A DNA stretch of 64,000 nucleotides from Bacillus_BD sp050389805 (lineage in GTDB: Bacteria; Bacillota; Bacilli; Bacillales; Cytobacillaceae), in NCBI RefSeq assembly GCF_050389805.1, contig NZ_CP130945.1, positions 4,340,001 to 4,404,000 on the forward strand, in the 5' to 3' direction. Made by a program: the position numbers and the translations under genes. The notes under the pieces were generated by a model. It made no database searches and had not been told where the DNA came from. It saw nothing but the letters and a program-made list of their open reading frames with translations. Below are positions 1 to 8,018 of this stretch, piece after piece (position 1 is the stretch's first letter; each line of letters opens with the position of its first letter).

Positions 1-729
1 TAGTCTAACTTCTTCTGATAAAGATTCCCCCGTTACCCCTTCAGGATATCCGGTACCATCAAGACGTTCGTGATGAGATTTTACGAGTTCTTCGTATTTG
101 GAAGGAAGATTGATCTCCTTCAGTACATCCAAACCGTAAAGGGTATGTTTTTGAATTTCCTCATATTCCGTTTTTGAAAGGGTGCCATCTTTTTGGAGCA
201 ACTCCTTATTAATTTTCAGCTTTCCAATGTCATAAATCAGACACCCGATGGCAAAGGACTTAATATCTTTAATTCCCGAATCTCTAGCCAATAAGGCGCC
301 TAATAAAAACACATCAAAAGAATGGAAATAGCTGTATGGGTCTTTCTTTTTCAAGGAAAATAGGCTGGCGGAAATACGGGCATCCAATAGTGAGGAAATA
401 AACAAATGTTCAATCCACGCTAGTTGGGCGTCACTATTTAGAATTAATCCGTACCTTGCCTCGCTCACAACATATTGGAGACTTTCATAAAATAATTCTT
501 TAAGATCAAACAGTTCTTTTGAGTAAAAAATCTTTTCCTTGTGCTTGACAGTTCGTTTGTCATGCTTTGTATGTAAATTAGCAATTCCCCAACTTTCCAG
601 ATTTCTTAATAGAGAATTGTTCACAATCGTTCCCTTTTTAACAAGAAGGATATCATTAAAATAAATATCGTTTGCGATCGTATCCCCTTTTTTCAATTGA
701 TTAATATAGGTTAAGTCAACCTGTGCCAT
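1..729 (-). CDS. HD-GYP domain protein, 3' end outside window
   Basis: Only the first 243 or so residues are visible; the gene runs off the left edge. The visible part has an N-terminal region of about 130 residues of no recognised family, then an HD-GYP region ending at the motif HHERLDGTGYP. HD-GYP proteins usually hydrolyse cyclic di-GMP using a bimetal centre. The His before the Asp of the HD pair is replaced: the sequence reads IYDIGK (Tyr166-Asp167) where the family has HDIGK. The upstream His (FHSFDV), the later His (KHTLYG) and the HH-ERxDGxGYP block are kept. The start is the ATG preceded by a GGGAGAGG-type site. It may be a weak or catalytically dead phosphodiesterase, perhaps a c-di-GMP sensor. 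Identification of the domain is secure; activity is uncertain. Confidence 0.85.
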   Translation of the reverse strand, partial: MAQVDLTYINQLKKGDTIANDIYFNDILLVKKGTIVNNSLLRNLESWGIANLHTKHDKRTVKHKEKIFYSKELFDLKELFYESLQYVVSEARYGLILNSDAQLAWIEHLFISSLLDARISASLFSLKKKDPYSYFHSFDVFLLGALLARDSGIKDIKSFAIGCLIYDIGKLKINKELLQKDGTLSKTEYEEIQKHTLYGLDVLKEINLPSKYEELVKSHHERLDGTGYPEGVTGESLSEEVRL

Positions 730-921
730 TAGCCTCTCCCTTCCTGACAATCTCATCAAAAAATTATAGATTATATCAATTAATCGTGACTTTTGTACCT
801 ATATTATATAATAGACTCCATTCTTTTTGGGGAAAATTTCACTATTAAATGAAAAAGGGGTGGAGGAAAGATTAAATTCTTTGTGCCATTTAGGTTCTCC
901 TCGTTTCTTAATATAAGTTAA

Positions 922-937
922 ATAGGTTTAAACCTAT
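922..937. terminator. 16-bp perfect palindrome after the coiled-coil gene
   Basis: ATAGGTTTAAACCTAT is a perfect palindrome just past the stop codon of the coiled-coil membrane gene. It could form a short hairpin and act as a weak terminator, but there is no good T run and no loop, so it could also be a protein-binding site. Confidence 0.3.
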
Positions 938-952
938 CAATATCTTTACTTG

Positions 953-1690
953 TTACTCATTCGTATTTAAAAATTTAATGACATTAATTCCAACATTTGT
1001 GGAATATTTAATAGCAGTTACTAAAATCTCATAGGTAAAGCTGCTAGTCTTGTATTCAACTTTAGAACCTACCTTCAAGTTTGGAAACGTTTCTGGGGTA
1101 GAACCAGGTACATTTGCACTTATCGTGGTCGTATCAATTTCATGCTCATCTTCAGCAACTTCTACTACCGATATAAAAAGCTCATCTTCAAAATAGCCTT
1201 CAGATTCATCAACATGGATCACATTACTTTCTGGCTCTACCTCTAATAACTTATTTGGTATCCTCGACTCCATTTCCTCAGGAGCATTTTCAATCATGGT
1301 ATTAATTTCCTCAAGCTTTTTATTTAGCATATTTATTTCTTCTTTAAGAGCTGTATTTTCAGCAAGCAATTCGATATTTCGATTCTCTGAGATGGTTAAC
1401 GATTCTTTCACTGCTATATATTCAGCCGGTAATTCCTTCTCGGCCTCTTCTTTCCCTTTTTCGAAGCCTCTATCGTGTACTCCTACCATTGTCCAAATGA
1501 CGCCCGAAAGAGTGACCGCAAATCCCAATAAAGTTCCAATTAAAGTTTTATGGTGATTTTTCCACCATGTTTTTCTATTGGAAGGTTCTTCTTTTTCAGT
1601 TGAGACGTTTGGATTCCTGTTCGAAACTGAAATTTCTTTTACTTCCCTTTCTCCCTCATTAGGAATTGCCCTTTTCCAATCATCTTTCAT
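953..1690 (-). CDS. Membrane-anchored coiled-coil protein, unknown function
   Basis: I do not recognise this family. The protein is about 245 residues: a charged cytoplasmic N-terminus of about 45 residues, one hydrophobic membrane segment (around residues 48-68, LIGTLLGFAVTLSGVIWTMV), then a Glu/Lys-rich stretch predicted to be a coiled coil (about residues 75-135) and a C-terminal domain of about 110 residues without recognised motifs. The topology suggests an N-in single-pass protein. The start chosen is the ATG preceded by AGGGG at a 7-nt spacing; a TTG ten codons upstream is open but has no ribosome binding site. It stands alone between the HD-GYP gene and a small membrane protein. Confidence 0.6.
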   Translation of the reverse strand: MKDDWKRAIPNEGEREVKEISVSNRNPNVSTEKEEPSNRKTWWKNHHKTLIGTLLGFAVTLSGVIWTMVGVHDRGFEKGKEEAEKELPAEYIAVKESLTISENRNIELLAENTALKEEINMLNKKLEEINTMIENAPEEMESRIPNKLLEVEPESNVIHVDESEGYFEDELFISVVEVAEDEHEIDTTTISANVPGSTPETFPNLKVGSKVEYKTSSFTYEILVTAIKYSTNVGINVIKFLNTNE

Positions 1691-1881
1691 TTTATTCCCC
1701 TGACTCCTTCTATTAGACAACTAATTGTAATCATTTTATAAAAAACTGAATTTCCGAATCATATAGGATTAATCCTTTGACCCAAAATGTCCCCCTTTAT
1801 CCTTGAGTTCTTCCTACTTATTCTATCTGTACAAGTCTTGGAACCAGCACCTGTCCATTCATTCTTTAAATCGTTATCTGA

Positions 1882-2028
1882 TTAAAAGAATTCAGCTAGA
1901 GAAGATTGAACCGAGTTAGGCAAGAGCTGATAAAATAGACCTTGATATTTAATATCTAGGATAGCAGCAATGATAAAAATAAGGATGATACCAATAAAAA
2001 TTAATTTCCGCTTAGAACTTTGCTTCAA
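1882..2028 (-). CDS. Small single-pass membrane protein
   Basis: Encodes about 48 residues with a basic N-terminus (KQSSKRK), one strongly hydrophobic segment (about residues 9-23) and a short C-terminal tail. The start chosen is a TTG preceded by GGAGGGG at a 7-nt spacing. An in-frame ATG 33 codons upstream (at 2127) has no comparable ribosome binding site but would give an 81-residue protein, so the longer form cannot be excluded. No function can be assigned. A strong hairpin terminator lies upstream in the DNA at 2163-2205. Confidence 0.5.
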   Translation of the reverse strand: MKQSSKRKLIFIGIILIFIIAAILDIKYQGLFYQLLPNSVQSSLAEFF

Positions 2029-2162
2029 TTCGTTTCCCCTCCATATAAAATCATCTTTTAAGCGGGACCGTTCTTTACCAAGTGTATGAAGTATCCCAAC
2101 TAGACCATATTCCCTATATTTTCTCATGGAACATAATAAAAGTCATTCAATGATTGAACGAA

Positions 2163-2205
2163 AAAACGGTAGGCATCAGCAAAATTAATGGATGCCTACC
2201 GTTTT
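2163..2205. terminator. Intrinsic terminator, 15-bp stem
   Basis: AAAACGGTAGGCATC pairs perfectly with GATGCCTACCGTTTT around a 13-nt loop, with T-rich sequence on both sides, so it can work on either strand. It separates the permease gene from the small membrane protein. It resembles the terminator at 11748-11790 in both stem (GGTAGG) and loop (ATCAGC). Confidence 0.8.
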
Positions 2206-2405
2206 ATTTTTCAAGACTTCACTGTGACCCGATATCCTTTCTATAGAAAGTTCTAACGATGACTGGTCGCCAAAGCTTAAATAGGTCTAAGGAATGAAAA
2301 TCCCCAGACCGTTATTATAATTAATATAATAGGTTTCTAATTTGGAACGCCATTATAAAACTATTATTTTTCGAAAAAAGTCGAGTCGTGTCAGATACTA
2401 GACCC

Positions 2406-3788
2406 TTAGACTACATTTTCCTTGTTCACAAGATTTTCTGCCTTTACTCTTTTTTTCCTAACCTCATAAATCACCATCAGCATAATAAACCAGACTGGTG
2501 TTACCATCAACGCAACACGAGTATCCTCTGCAATGGCTAGCACAACGAGAACAAATGCTAGAAAGGCAAGAATAAGGTAATTTGCAAATGGATAGAGGGG
2601 CATCTTAAATTTGTTTACTTTTGCTAGTTCAGGTCTAGTTTTACGATATTTTAAATGACTGACCACCGTAATTCCCCAAATAAAGATGAAACACACTGTC
2701 GAAATACTTGTAATGAGGGTAAATACGCCTTCAGGCATGACATAGTTTAGAATAACGGAAATTAAAATAACAACGGTTGAAAAATACAATGCATTAGAAG
2801 GTACTTTTCGGTTATCCAATTTCCCCAATTTCTCCGGTGCATTTTTATCTTTCGCAAGTGAATAAACCATTCGGCTTGTACTGAAGATCGCGCTGTTACA
2901 TGCCGATGCAGCAGAGGTTAGAACGACAAAGTTGATGATCCCACCAGCTGCGATAATTCCGACCGCAGTAAAGACTTGAACAAATGGACTCTCAGTCGGT
3001 ACAATGCCATTCCACGGATAAACACTCATAATCACCGTAAGTGCACCAATGTAGAAAATAATAATCCGAATCGGAATATTATTGATCGCCTTTGGTATTA
3101 CTTTTTCAGGGTTTTCCGTTTCACCCGCAGTAAGTCCTACCAGTTCAATCCCAACAAACGCAAATACGACCATCTGAAATGAAAGGATGAATCCATTTAT
3201 GCCATTTGGAAAAAATCCTCCCTGGTTCCATAGATTTGTGAAACTTGATGCTCCGGCATCAGTAGAAAAGCCCTTTATAATCATAAAAATACCAACAACT
3301 ATTAACGCTAAAATGGCAACCACTTTAATTAAGGCAAACCAGAATTCCATTTCGCCGAAAAGTTTGACCGTTGCTTTGTTCATCCAAAGTAAAACGACAA
3401 GCGCAATTAATCCTGGCACCCATTGTGGTACACTTGGAAACCAATACTGGGTATAAAGACCAACAGCCGTTAAGTCAGCCATGGCAATAGAAATCCAGCA
3501 AAACCAATAGGTCCATCCTGTAATAAATGCTGCCTTTTCACCTAAATAATCCCCAACAAAGTCAACAAACGAATGGTAGTTTAAATTACTTAACAGGAGT
3601 TCCCCCAAAGCCCGCATGATTAAAAAACAAATGACACCTGTAATCATGTAAGCAAATAGAATCGATGGTCCTGCTAAATGAATGGACTTTCCGGCTCCTA
3701 GAAATAATCCTGTCCCGATGGCTCCCCCGATCGCAATGAGTTGGACATGCCTATTTTTCAGTCCTCTTTCCAATTGTTCTTCTTGCAT
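2406..3788 (-). CDS. Amino-acid permease (APC family, CycA/AapA-like)
   Basis: A 460-residue amino-acid/polyamine/organocation permease with about 12 membrane segments. The N-terminal signature LERGLKNRHVQLIAIGGAIG followed by GTGLFLGAG is typical of the AAT subfamily that includes CycA (D-serine, D-alanine, glycine) and related Bacillus transporters. The start chosen is the ATG with GAAGGG 8-9 nt upstream, which matches the usual family N-terminus; a TTG 18 codons further up has no good site. A tandem glycine riboswitch lies in its leader, so glycine, perhaps with alanine or serine, is the likely substrate. A perfect cre box between riboswitch and gene suggests added CcpA control. Substrate choice is inference from the leader, not from the protein. 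Confidence 0.85.
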   Translation of the reverse strand: MQEEQLERGLKNRHVQLIAIGGAIGTGLFLGAGKSIHLAGPSILFAYMITGVICFLIMRALGELLLSNLNYHSFVDFVGDYLGEKAAFITGWTYWFCWISIAMADLTAVGLYTQYWFPSVPQWVPGLIALVVLLWMNKATVKLFGEMEFWFALIKVVAILALIVVGIFMIIKGFSTDAGASSFTNLWNQGGFFPNGINGFILSFQMVVFAFVGIELVGLTAGETENPEKVIPKAINNIPIRIIIFYIGALTVIMSVYPWNGIVPTESPFVQVFTAVGIIAAGGIINFVVLTSAASACNSAIFSTSRMVYSLAKDKNAPEKLGKLDNRKVPSNALYFSTVVILISVILNYVMPEGVFTLITSISTVCFIFIWGITVVSHLKYRKTRPELAKVNKFKMPLYPFANYLILAFLAFVLVVLAIAEDTRVALMVTPVWFIMLMVIYEVRKKRVKAENLVNKENVV

Positions 3789-3886
3789 CTTTTTTCCCTT
3801 CTCCCTAGTAAGTTTGTATTTCTGCAACGACTTTCCATTCAACCACTAGATTTCCTCTACTTGTAGGATTGAAATCTAAACGAAAT

Positions 3887-3901
3887 ATGAAAGCGCTTAC
3901 T
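3887..3901. promoter_or_regulatory. cre site (CcpA operator)
   Basis: ATGAAAGCGCTTACT fits every position of the consensus WTGNAANCGNWNNCW. It lies between the glycine riboswitch and the permease start, about 100 bp upstream of the gene, so CcpA bound here could block elongating polymerase or a promoter inside the leader. Confidence 0.75.
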
Positions 3902-4067
3902 AAATTAAGTAGATCATTAATCATTTGATAGAATGTGCTTTAAAAGCTTCTTATTCTATCATTGATCATACTATTCTCGAAAAACAAATTTACTAGATAC
4001 TAGGGGCTTAATATGACATCTTGTACTCCTAATAAAAAACTATCATTATGTATCATCATAATGCCAG

Positions 4068-4232
4068 TTCCTCCTTCCCTGTCCTTTTACCTGAGAGTGT
4101 TACTCCTTGGGTGGCCATACGGCTCTCTCCAGAGATGCGTCCTATTGCAGTCCTTTTACCTGAGAGATTTGCCCCTTTTTAATCAGGGATTTGCTCCTTC
4201 GGTGCTAAAAAACTTTAGTCTCTCCTACAATA
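4068..4232 (-). ncRNA. Tandem glycine riboswitch
   Basis: Two consecutive gcvT-type aptamers read leftward. The first begins with GGAGAGACTAAAG, contains CACCGAAGGAGCAAATC and ends with CTCTCAGGTAAAAGGACTG. The second has CTCTGGAGAG, CACCCAAGGAGTAACAC and again CTCTCAGGTAAAAGGACAGG. The duplicated CTCTCAGGTAAAAGGAC is diagnostic. Immediately downstream a short hairpin (CATTATG...CATAATG) followed by ATAGTTTTTT may be the expression platform. The nearest gene in the direction of transcription is the permease, about 280 bp away. Confidence 0.95.
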
Positions 4233-4303
4233 ATCATCCGCAAATATTTTATTCCTACAATTTACATATTATTCTAAACTAATAATATTGTCAACAAACG
4301 CAA

Positions 4304-4332
4304 AGAGACTCTAGTCATGCTAGAGACTCCTA
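4304..4332 (-). terminator. Terminator of the maltose operon
   Basis: Read leftward, GAGTCTCTAG and CTAGAGTCTC surround a 5-nt loop, followed by TTTGCGTTTG. It lies downstream of glcK and upstream of the glycine riboswitch promoter region. Confidence 0.6.
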
Positions 4333-4471
4333 TAAATGGTCTAAAAATTAATGCATAACCGGTAAAGTCCCTTATATAAGACTTAAAAAGATTATTTTTA
4401 TATTACTACAAATATACTTTATTAAACTACAAATTTTTAACAGATTTAGGATGATACAGGCAACCTAATGC

Positions 4472-4501
4472 TGAAACAGCGAGAACCGTCCCCATGTTTC
4501 A
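4472..4501. repeat. Short palindromic repeat, GAGAACCGTCCCC family
   Basis: A 30-bp unit with inverted ends TGAAACA/TGTTTCA and the core GAGAACCGTCCCC. Related copies lie at 13105-13131, 13142-13171, 15972-16002 and 35208-35236. Here the unit overlaps the last bases of glcK and supplies its stop codon. Confidence 0.8.
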
Positions 4502-5464
4502 CAGTTTCTCTTTAACCAACCATGCTCCTCCAATGACGCCCGCATGATTTCCTAATGTGGCAGTGACAAGCTCTACGCCTTGGGCTACTCGCGGAAAGGC
4601 AAATGAAGCAAATTGTTCTTTCAAAGGCTCTAATAATGTGTCACCTGCTTTTGAAACTCCTCCACCAATGACAATTTTTTCAGGATTTAATCCATTCGCC
4701 AAATTCGCAAGGGCCAATCCAAGATGGTAGGTAACTTCTTCGACGACCTTTTTGGCCAATGCATCACCTTCGCTAACTGCATCCAGTACTTGTTTCGCTG
4801 TAATTGTTTGACTATTTTCATAGATTTCACGTAGACTACTTTGATCCTCTTTAGTAGATAGTTCCTCAACGGTTAAGCGCACAATACCGGTCGCCGAAGC
4901 CACTGTTTCTAAACATCCCTTTTTCCCACAATTACAAGGGGCTCCACCTTTTGGAACAGATACAATATGACCGATTTCTCCACCTGCTCCATTCACTCCG
5001 TGTACAATTTCACCATTGGCGATCAACCCGCCGCCTACTCCGGTGCCTAATGTAACACAAATCATATTCTTAGCCCCTTGACCCGCACCTTTCCACATCT
5101 CGCCGATTGCAGCAATATTCGCATCATTGTCAACCACAACAGGTAATGAAGTTTCACGCTGGAGAATCTCCTTCAACGGGAAGTTCTTCCATCCTAAATT
5201 AATGGCTACTTCAATGGAACCATCTTTCTCATTAACAGGACCAGGGGCACCGATTCCAACTCCGATTAACCTGCTCTTTGTCTGATCTAGTTCTTGTAAT
5301 TTCCGATCAATGCCTCTAGCAATAGAGGCGGGGATATACTTGCCGCTCTCTCTTTTATCTGTATCAATCTCCCAAGAATATAGGATATCTCCATCCATAC
5401 TAATAAACGCCATTTTAATTGTGGTACCACCTAAATCAACACCGACTAACCATTTTTCTTCCAT
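4499..5464 (-). CDS. glcK: ROK-family glucokinase
   Basis: 321 residues, normal length for GlcK. It phosphorylates glucose with ATP in the cytoplasm. Visible features are the N-terminal phosphate-binding loop GVDLGGTTIK (residues 8-17), the catalytic Asp in DNDAN (Asp114), the ROK signature with His166, and the zinc ligands in CNCGKKGC (Cys177, Cys179, Cys184). It is the last gene of the maltose locus, downstream of the MalR-type repressor, and would activate the free glucose released by the alpha-glucosidase. The gene's TGA stop lies inside a dispersed palindromic repeat. A ribosome binding site (AAAGGAGAAAT) precedes the ATG. Confidence 0.93.
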   Translation of the reverse strand: MEEKWLVGVDLGGTTIKMAFISMDGDILYSWEIDTDKRESGKYIPASIARGIDRKLQELDQTKSRLIGVGIGAPGPVNEKDGSIEVAINLGWKNFPLKEILQRETSLPVVVDNDANIAAIGEMWKGAGQGAKNMICVTLGTGVGGGLIANGEIVHGVNGAGGEIGHIVSVPKGGAPCNCGKKGCLETVASATGIVRLTVEELSTKEDQSSLREIYENSQTITAKQVLDAVSEGDALAKKVVEEVTYHLGLALANLANGLNPEKIVIGGGVSKAGDTLLEPLKEQFASFAFPRVAQGVELVTATLGNHAGVIGGAWLVKEKL

Positions 5465-5512
5465 TCCTGTATTTCTCCTTTTTTCAATTCATTCTTATTT
5501 TCTGACATGAGG

Positions 5513-5544
5513 AAAGCCGTCAATCACACTGACGGCTTTTTTTA
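5513..5544. terminator. Hairpin between repressor and glucokinase genes
   Basis: AAAGCCGTCA pairs with TGACGGCTTT around a 7-nt loop. The long T run is on the plus-strand side, whereas both flanking genes read leftward. It may attenuate readthrough from the repressor into glcK or stop antisense transcripts. Confidence 0.55.
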
Positions 5545-5546
5545 TT

Positions 5547-6566
5547 TTATATTTTTTTACACGAATTCCGTTCAATCATTTTATGAGGGATAATCAATCT
5601 CTTTGCAGGTTCATTACTATTTTTAATCATCTCGATTAAAGTTTTTGCGGCTTGAAAGCCTAAATCATGAATGTTAATATCAACGGTTGTTAATGGCGGG
5701 TGGGCTAACTGTGATAATAATAAATTGTTAAAACTGACAATGGAGATATCATCAGGTACACGAATGCCATGTTTTTCTAGCGTATTAATCATATCGAGTG
5801 CCATCAAATCATCCACGACTACTAAAGCAGTCGGTGTTTCCTCAAGTGAAATTAACTTCGCAACTACCTCTTGACCGCCCTCTATTAGAGAGTCCTCGTG
5901 GACAATATAATCATGACTAATCGCAATGCCTGCTTCTTCCAGCGCCTCTTCATATCCCTGTCGCCGATCCTTTGTGACCATTAACGAAAGATTTCCTCCA
6001 ACAAAGCCAATTCTCTTATGACCAAGATTTAATAAATATTTAGTTACTTCTTTAGCTGCACCGATATTATCATTATCTACATGAGTCGTTTTATCCATAT
6101 TTTGATAAGGTTTTCCGATCATCGTATAAGGAACCTCTTTATCCTCAAGAAAAGCCATCACTTTATCATTGATTCGTGAGTATAGTAAAATCACACCATC
6201 CACCCGTCCACTTTGAACCATTCGGACAACCCCGTCATAAATCTGTTCTTCCGTTTCACCTGTTGAAAATTGAATCGCATATTCCGTCGTATGTGCCATA
6301 TTACTAATCCCCCGTATTACCTCGGGGAAAAATGGATTTTGAAATACTTTATCAGTAGAGTTTGGCATGATGAGACCAATCGTTTGTGTGCAACGCTTGG
6401 CCAAATTTCGTGCATTTAAGTTTGGTTGGTAACCCAGATCTTTCATGACCTGACGTACCTTTTGTTTTGTTTTGATACTAATTCTTGGGCTATCTGCAAT
6501 AACCCTTGAGACGGTAGATGGGGTAACATTTGCAGCTTTCGCAACATCCTTTATCGTAACAGCCAA
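5547..6566 (-). CDS. malR: LacI-family repressor, MalR type
   Basis: 339 residues: an N-terminal helix-turn-helix of the LacI type (TIKDVAKAANVTPSTVSRVI, residues 4-23) with hinge region, then a periplasmic-binding-protein-like effector domain (about residues 60-335). The start is the ATG at the family's usual N-terminus, with an AAGGAAGGGG site upstream. It lies in a complete maltose PTS gene set, and three near-identical palindromes with the core CAAWCGNTTG flank the locus, so it probably represses the alpha-glucosidase and PTS genes in the absence of a maltose signal. Assignment as MalR rests on context and similarity to maltose repressors of Firmicutes; another alpha-glucoside inducer is possible. 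Confidence 0.8.
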   Translation of the reverse strand: MAVTIKDVAKAANVTPSTVSRVIADSPRISIKTKQKVRQVMKDLGYQPNLNARNLAKRCTQTIGLIMPNSTDKVFQNPFFPEVIRGISNMAHTTEYAIQFSTGETEEQIYDGVVRMVQSGRVDGVILLYSRINDKVMAFLEDKEVPYTMIGKPYQNMDKTTHVDNDNIGAAKEVTKYLLNLGHKRIGFVGGNLSLMVTKDRRQGYEEALEEAGIAISHDYIVHEDSLIEGGQEVVAKLISLEETPTALVVVDDLMALDMINTLEKHGIRVPDDISIVSFNNLLLSQLAHPPLTTVDINIHDLGFQAAKTLIEMIKNSNEPAKRLIIPHKMIERNSCKKI

Positions 6567-6610
6567 CCTATGTCCCCCTTCCTTTGTATCTTGTATTTTT
6601 CAACCGTTTT

Positions 6611-7093
6611 TTACTTTTTTATGATTTCCATTATAATATCTTTTCCGCCGTTTGTAGATAGATTACTTTGTCTGTTTTCAATCTTAAACTGATCACCATT
6701 TACAAGAATGATAGGAGTAATGACATTATTTCCGTGGTTTGAAACTTTTTCAATATCATATTGGGCGATTGGGGTCCCTTTCGTTACTTTTGCCCCATCA
6801 TCGACCAAAATCGTAAATCCATCCCCTTTTAGATTAACTGTATCTAATCCCATATGGATAAGGATTTCAGCTCCATGATTCGTTCTCAGGCTTATTGCAT
6901 GTTTCGTTGGAAAAACACTAATCACTTCACCATCAACGGGTGAAACAACTTGCCCATCAGTTGGAATAATCGCAACTCCATCCCCCATCATCTTTTGTGA
7001 AAAAACAGGATCTGGTACTTCTTCTAATGGAACAATTTTTCCTGTTAACGGAGCATAAACAGACTCTTTTTTGGACTTAAATAATTTAAACAT
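6611..7093 (-). CDS. PTS EIIA component, glucose family
   Basis: 160 residues, a stand-alone EIIA of the glucose class. It passes phosphate from HPr to the EIIB domain of the adjacent permease. The phosphorylated His is in ILIHMGLDTV (His80) and the supporting His in TKHAISL (His65). The start chosen is the ATG preceded by AAAGGGGATG, which gives the standard short N-terminus; the open frame extends 17 codons upstream without support. The permease three genes upstream carries only EIIC and EIIB, so this protein supplies the missing domain. Confidence 0.92.
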   Translation of the reverse strand: MFKLFKSKKESVYAPLTGKIVPLEEVPDPVFSQKMMGDGVAIIPTDGQVVSPVDGEVISVFPTKHAISLRTNHGAEILIHMGLDTVNLKGDGFTILVDDGAKVTKGTPIAQYDIEKVSNHGNNVITPIILVNGDQFKIENRQSNLSTNGGKDIIMEIIKK

Positions 7094-7225
7094 GTTGCAT
7101 CCCCTTTCTGCTAATACAAAATGCCTCGCTGATTTTTGGCACAAACTTGCTCAGAAAACTAAACTTTTTTTCAACTGAAGTTCACACTTTCCATTCAAAT
7201 GTTGTATAACATTCTTATAGAACTT

Positions 7226-8014
7226 CTACCCAATCAATACTTCAACTCCAAAATGATCAGAGATCACCGGTTTATTTTTCCCATTAAAAACAACAGCAGA
7301 TTTCTTCACGTTTACTGGAAGATTGGAAAAAATATAATCGATTCGTAAATCTTGTTTATTTTCCTCCCAGCCAGCAAGCTTCCCACTAACCGTAGCACCG
7401 TGATCCTTCTCTTCTGCAAGGTTATACGTATCATAAAGACCTTTACTCAGGATATAATCATAGCCTTCACCACGAATATGGGCGGCATTATTAAAATCAC
7501 CCATTAAAAAGAATTTCTCGTTTTGACTAGCGATTTGACAAAGGATGTCCATTTGCTCTTCAAATGGTTCATCTTCATCACCAAACCAACCTAAGTGGCA
7601 CGAATAAAAGGCAATGGTTTCGTCTTGAAAACGGATTTTTGCACCCACAATCTTTCTCGTCTTCCAAAAATTCGTATCTCTCGATTGGGTGATAAAGAAA
7701 GACTCTTTATGTTCAATGGGATGTTTCGTTAATAGAGCGACACCTTCTTCATAAACATCGTATCCAATATGCGCAAAATCCCAAATGAATCTATAGTCTT
7801 TAACTCCTAACTCTTTTAATTCTTCTAGAAGAACGAGGACAAAATGATCCTTTTTATAGGGCCCATCGATGATTTCGGCATCGATGGACTGATTCACTTC
7901 TTGTAAGGCGATCACGTCATAGGATTGTTCCTTAATTCTCTGGGCTAAAATCTTAATTTTGTTCCATTGATTTTCTTCCTGCCAAGAATGACAGTTTAAG
8001 GTTAATAATTTCAT
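7226..8014 (-). CDS. mapP: Maltose-6'-phosphate phosphatase (EEP superfamily)
   Basis: 262 residues of the endonuclease/exonuclease/phosphatase fold: an N-terminal LNCHSW strand, metal-binding Glu in IALQEVNQ, the catalytic core MGDFNN, and the C-terminal SDHFGV motif. In enterococci a protein of this type, MapP, removes phosphate from maltose-6'-phosphate brought in by the maltose PTS. This gene lies 4 bp after the PTS EIIBC gene and beside an EIIA and a maltose-type repressor, the same context, so I infer the same role. On sequence alone it could be any sugar-phosphate phosphatase or nuclease of the superfamily. Confidence 0.75.
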   Translation of the reverse strand: MKLLTLNCHSWQEENQWNKIKILAQRIKEQSYDVIALQEVNQSIDAEIIDGPYKKDHFVLVLLEELKELGVKDYRFIWDFAHIGYDVYEEGVALLTKHPIEHKESFFITQSRDTNFWKTRKIVGAKIRFQDETIAFYSCHLGWFGDEDEPFEEQMDILCQIASQNEKFFLMGDFNNAAHIRGEGYDYILSKGLYDTYNLAEEKDHGATVSGKLAGWEENKQDLRIDYIFSNLPVNVKKSAVVFNGKNKPVISDHFGVEVLIG

Positions 8015-8018
8015 CTCC

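Noticed and set aside
4013..4282. Plus-strand open frame of 89 codons
   Set aside because: It lies antisense over the glycine riboswitch, has no ribosome binding site, and its sequence is explained by the aptamers.
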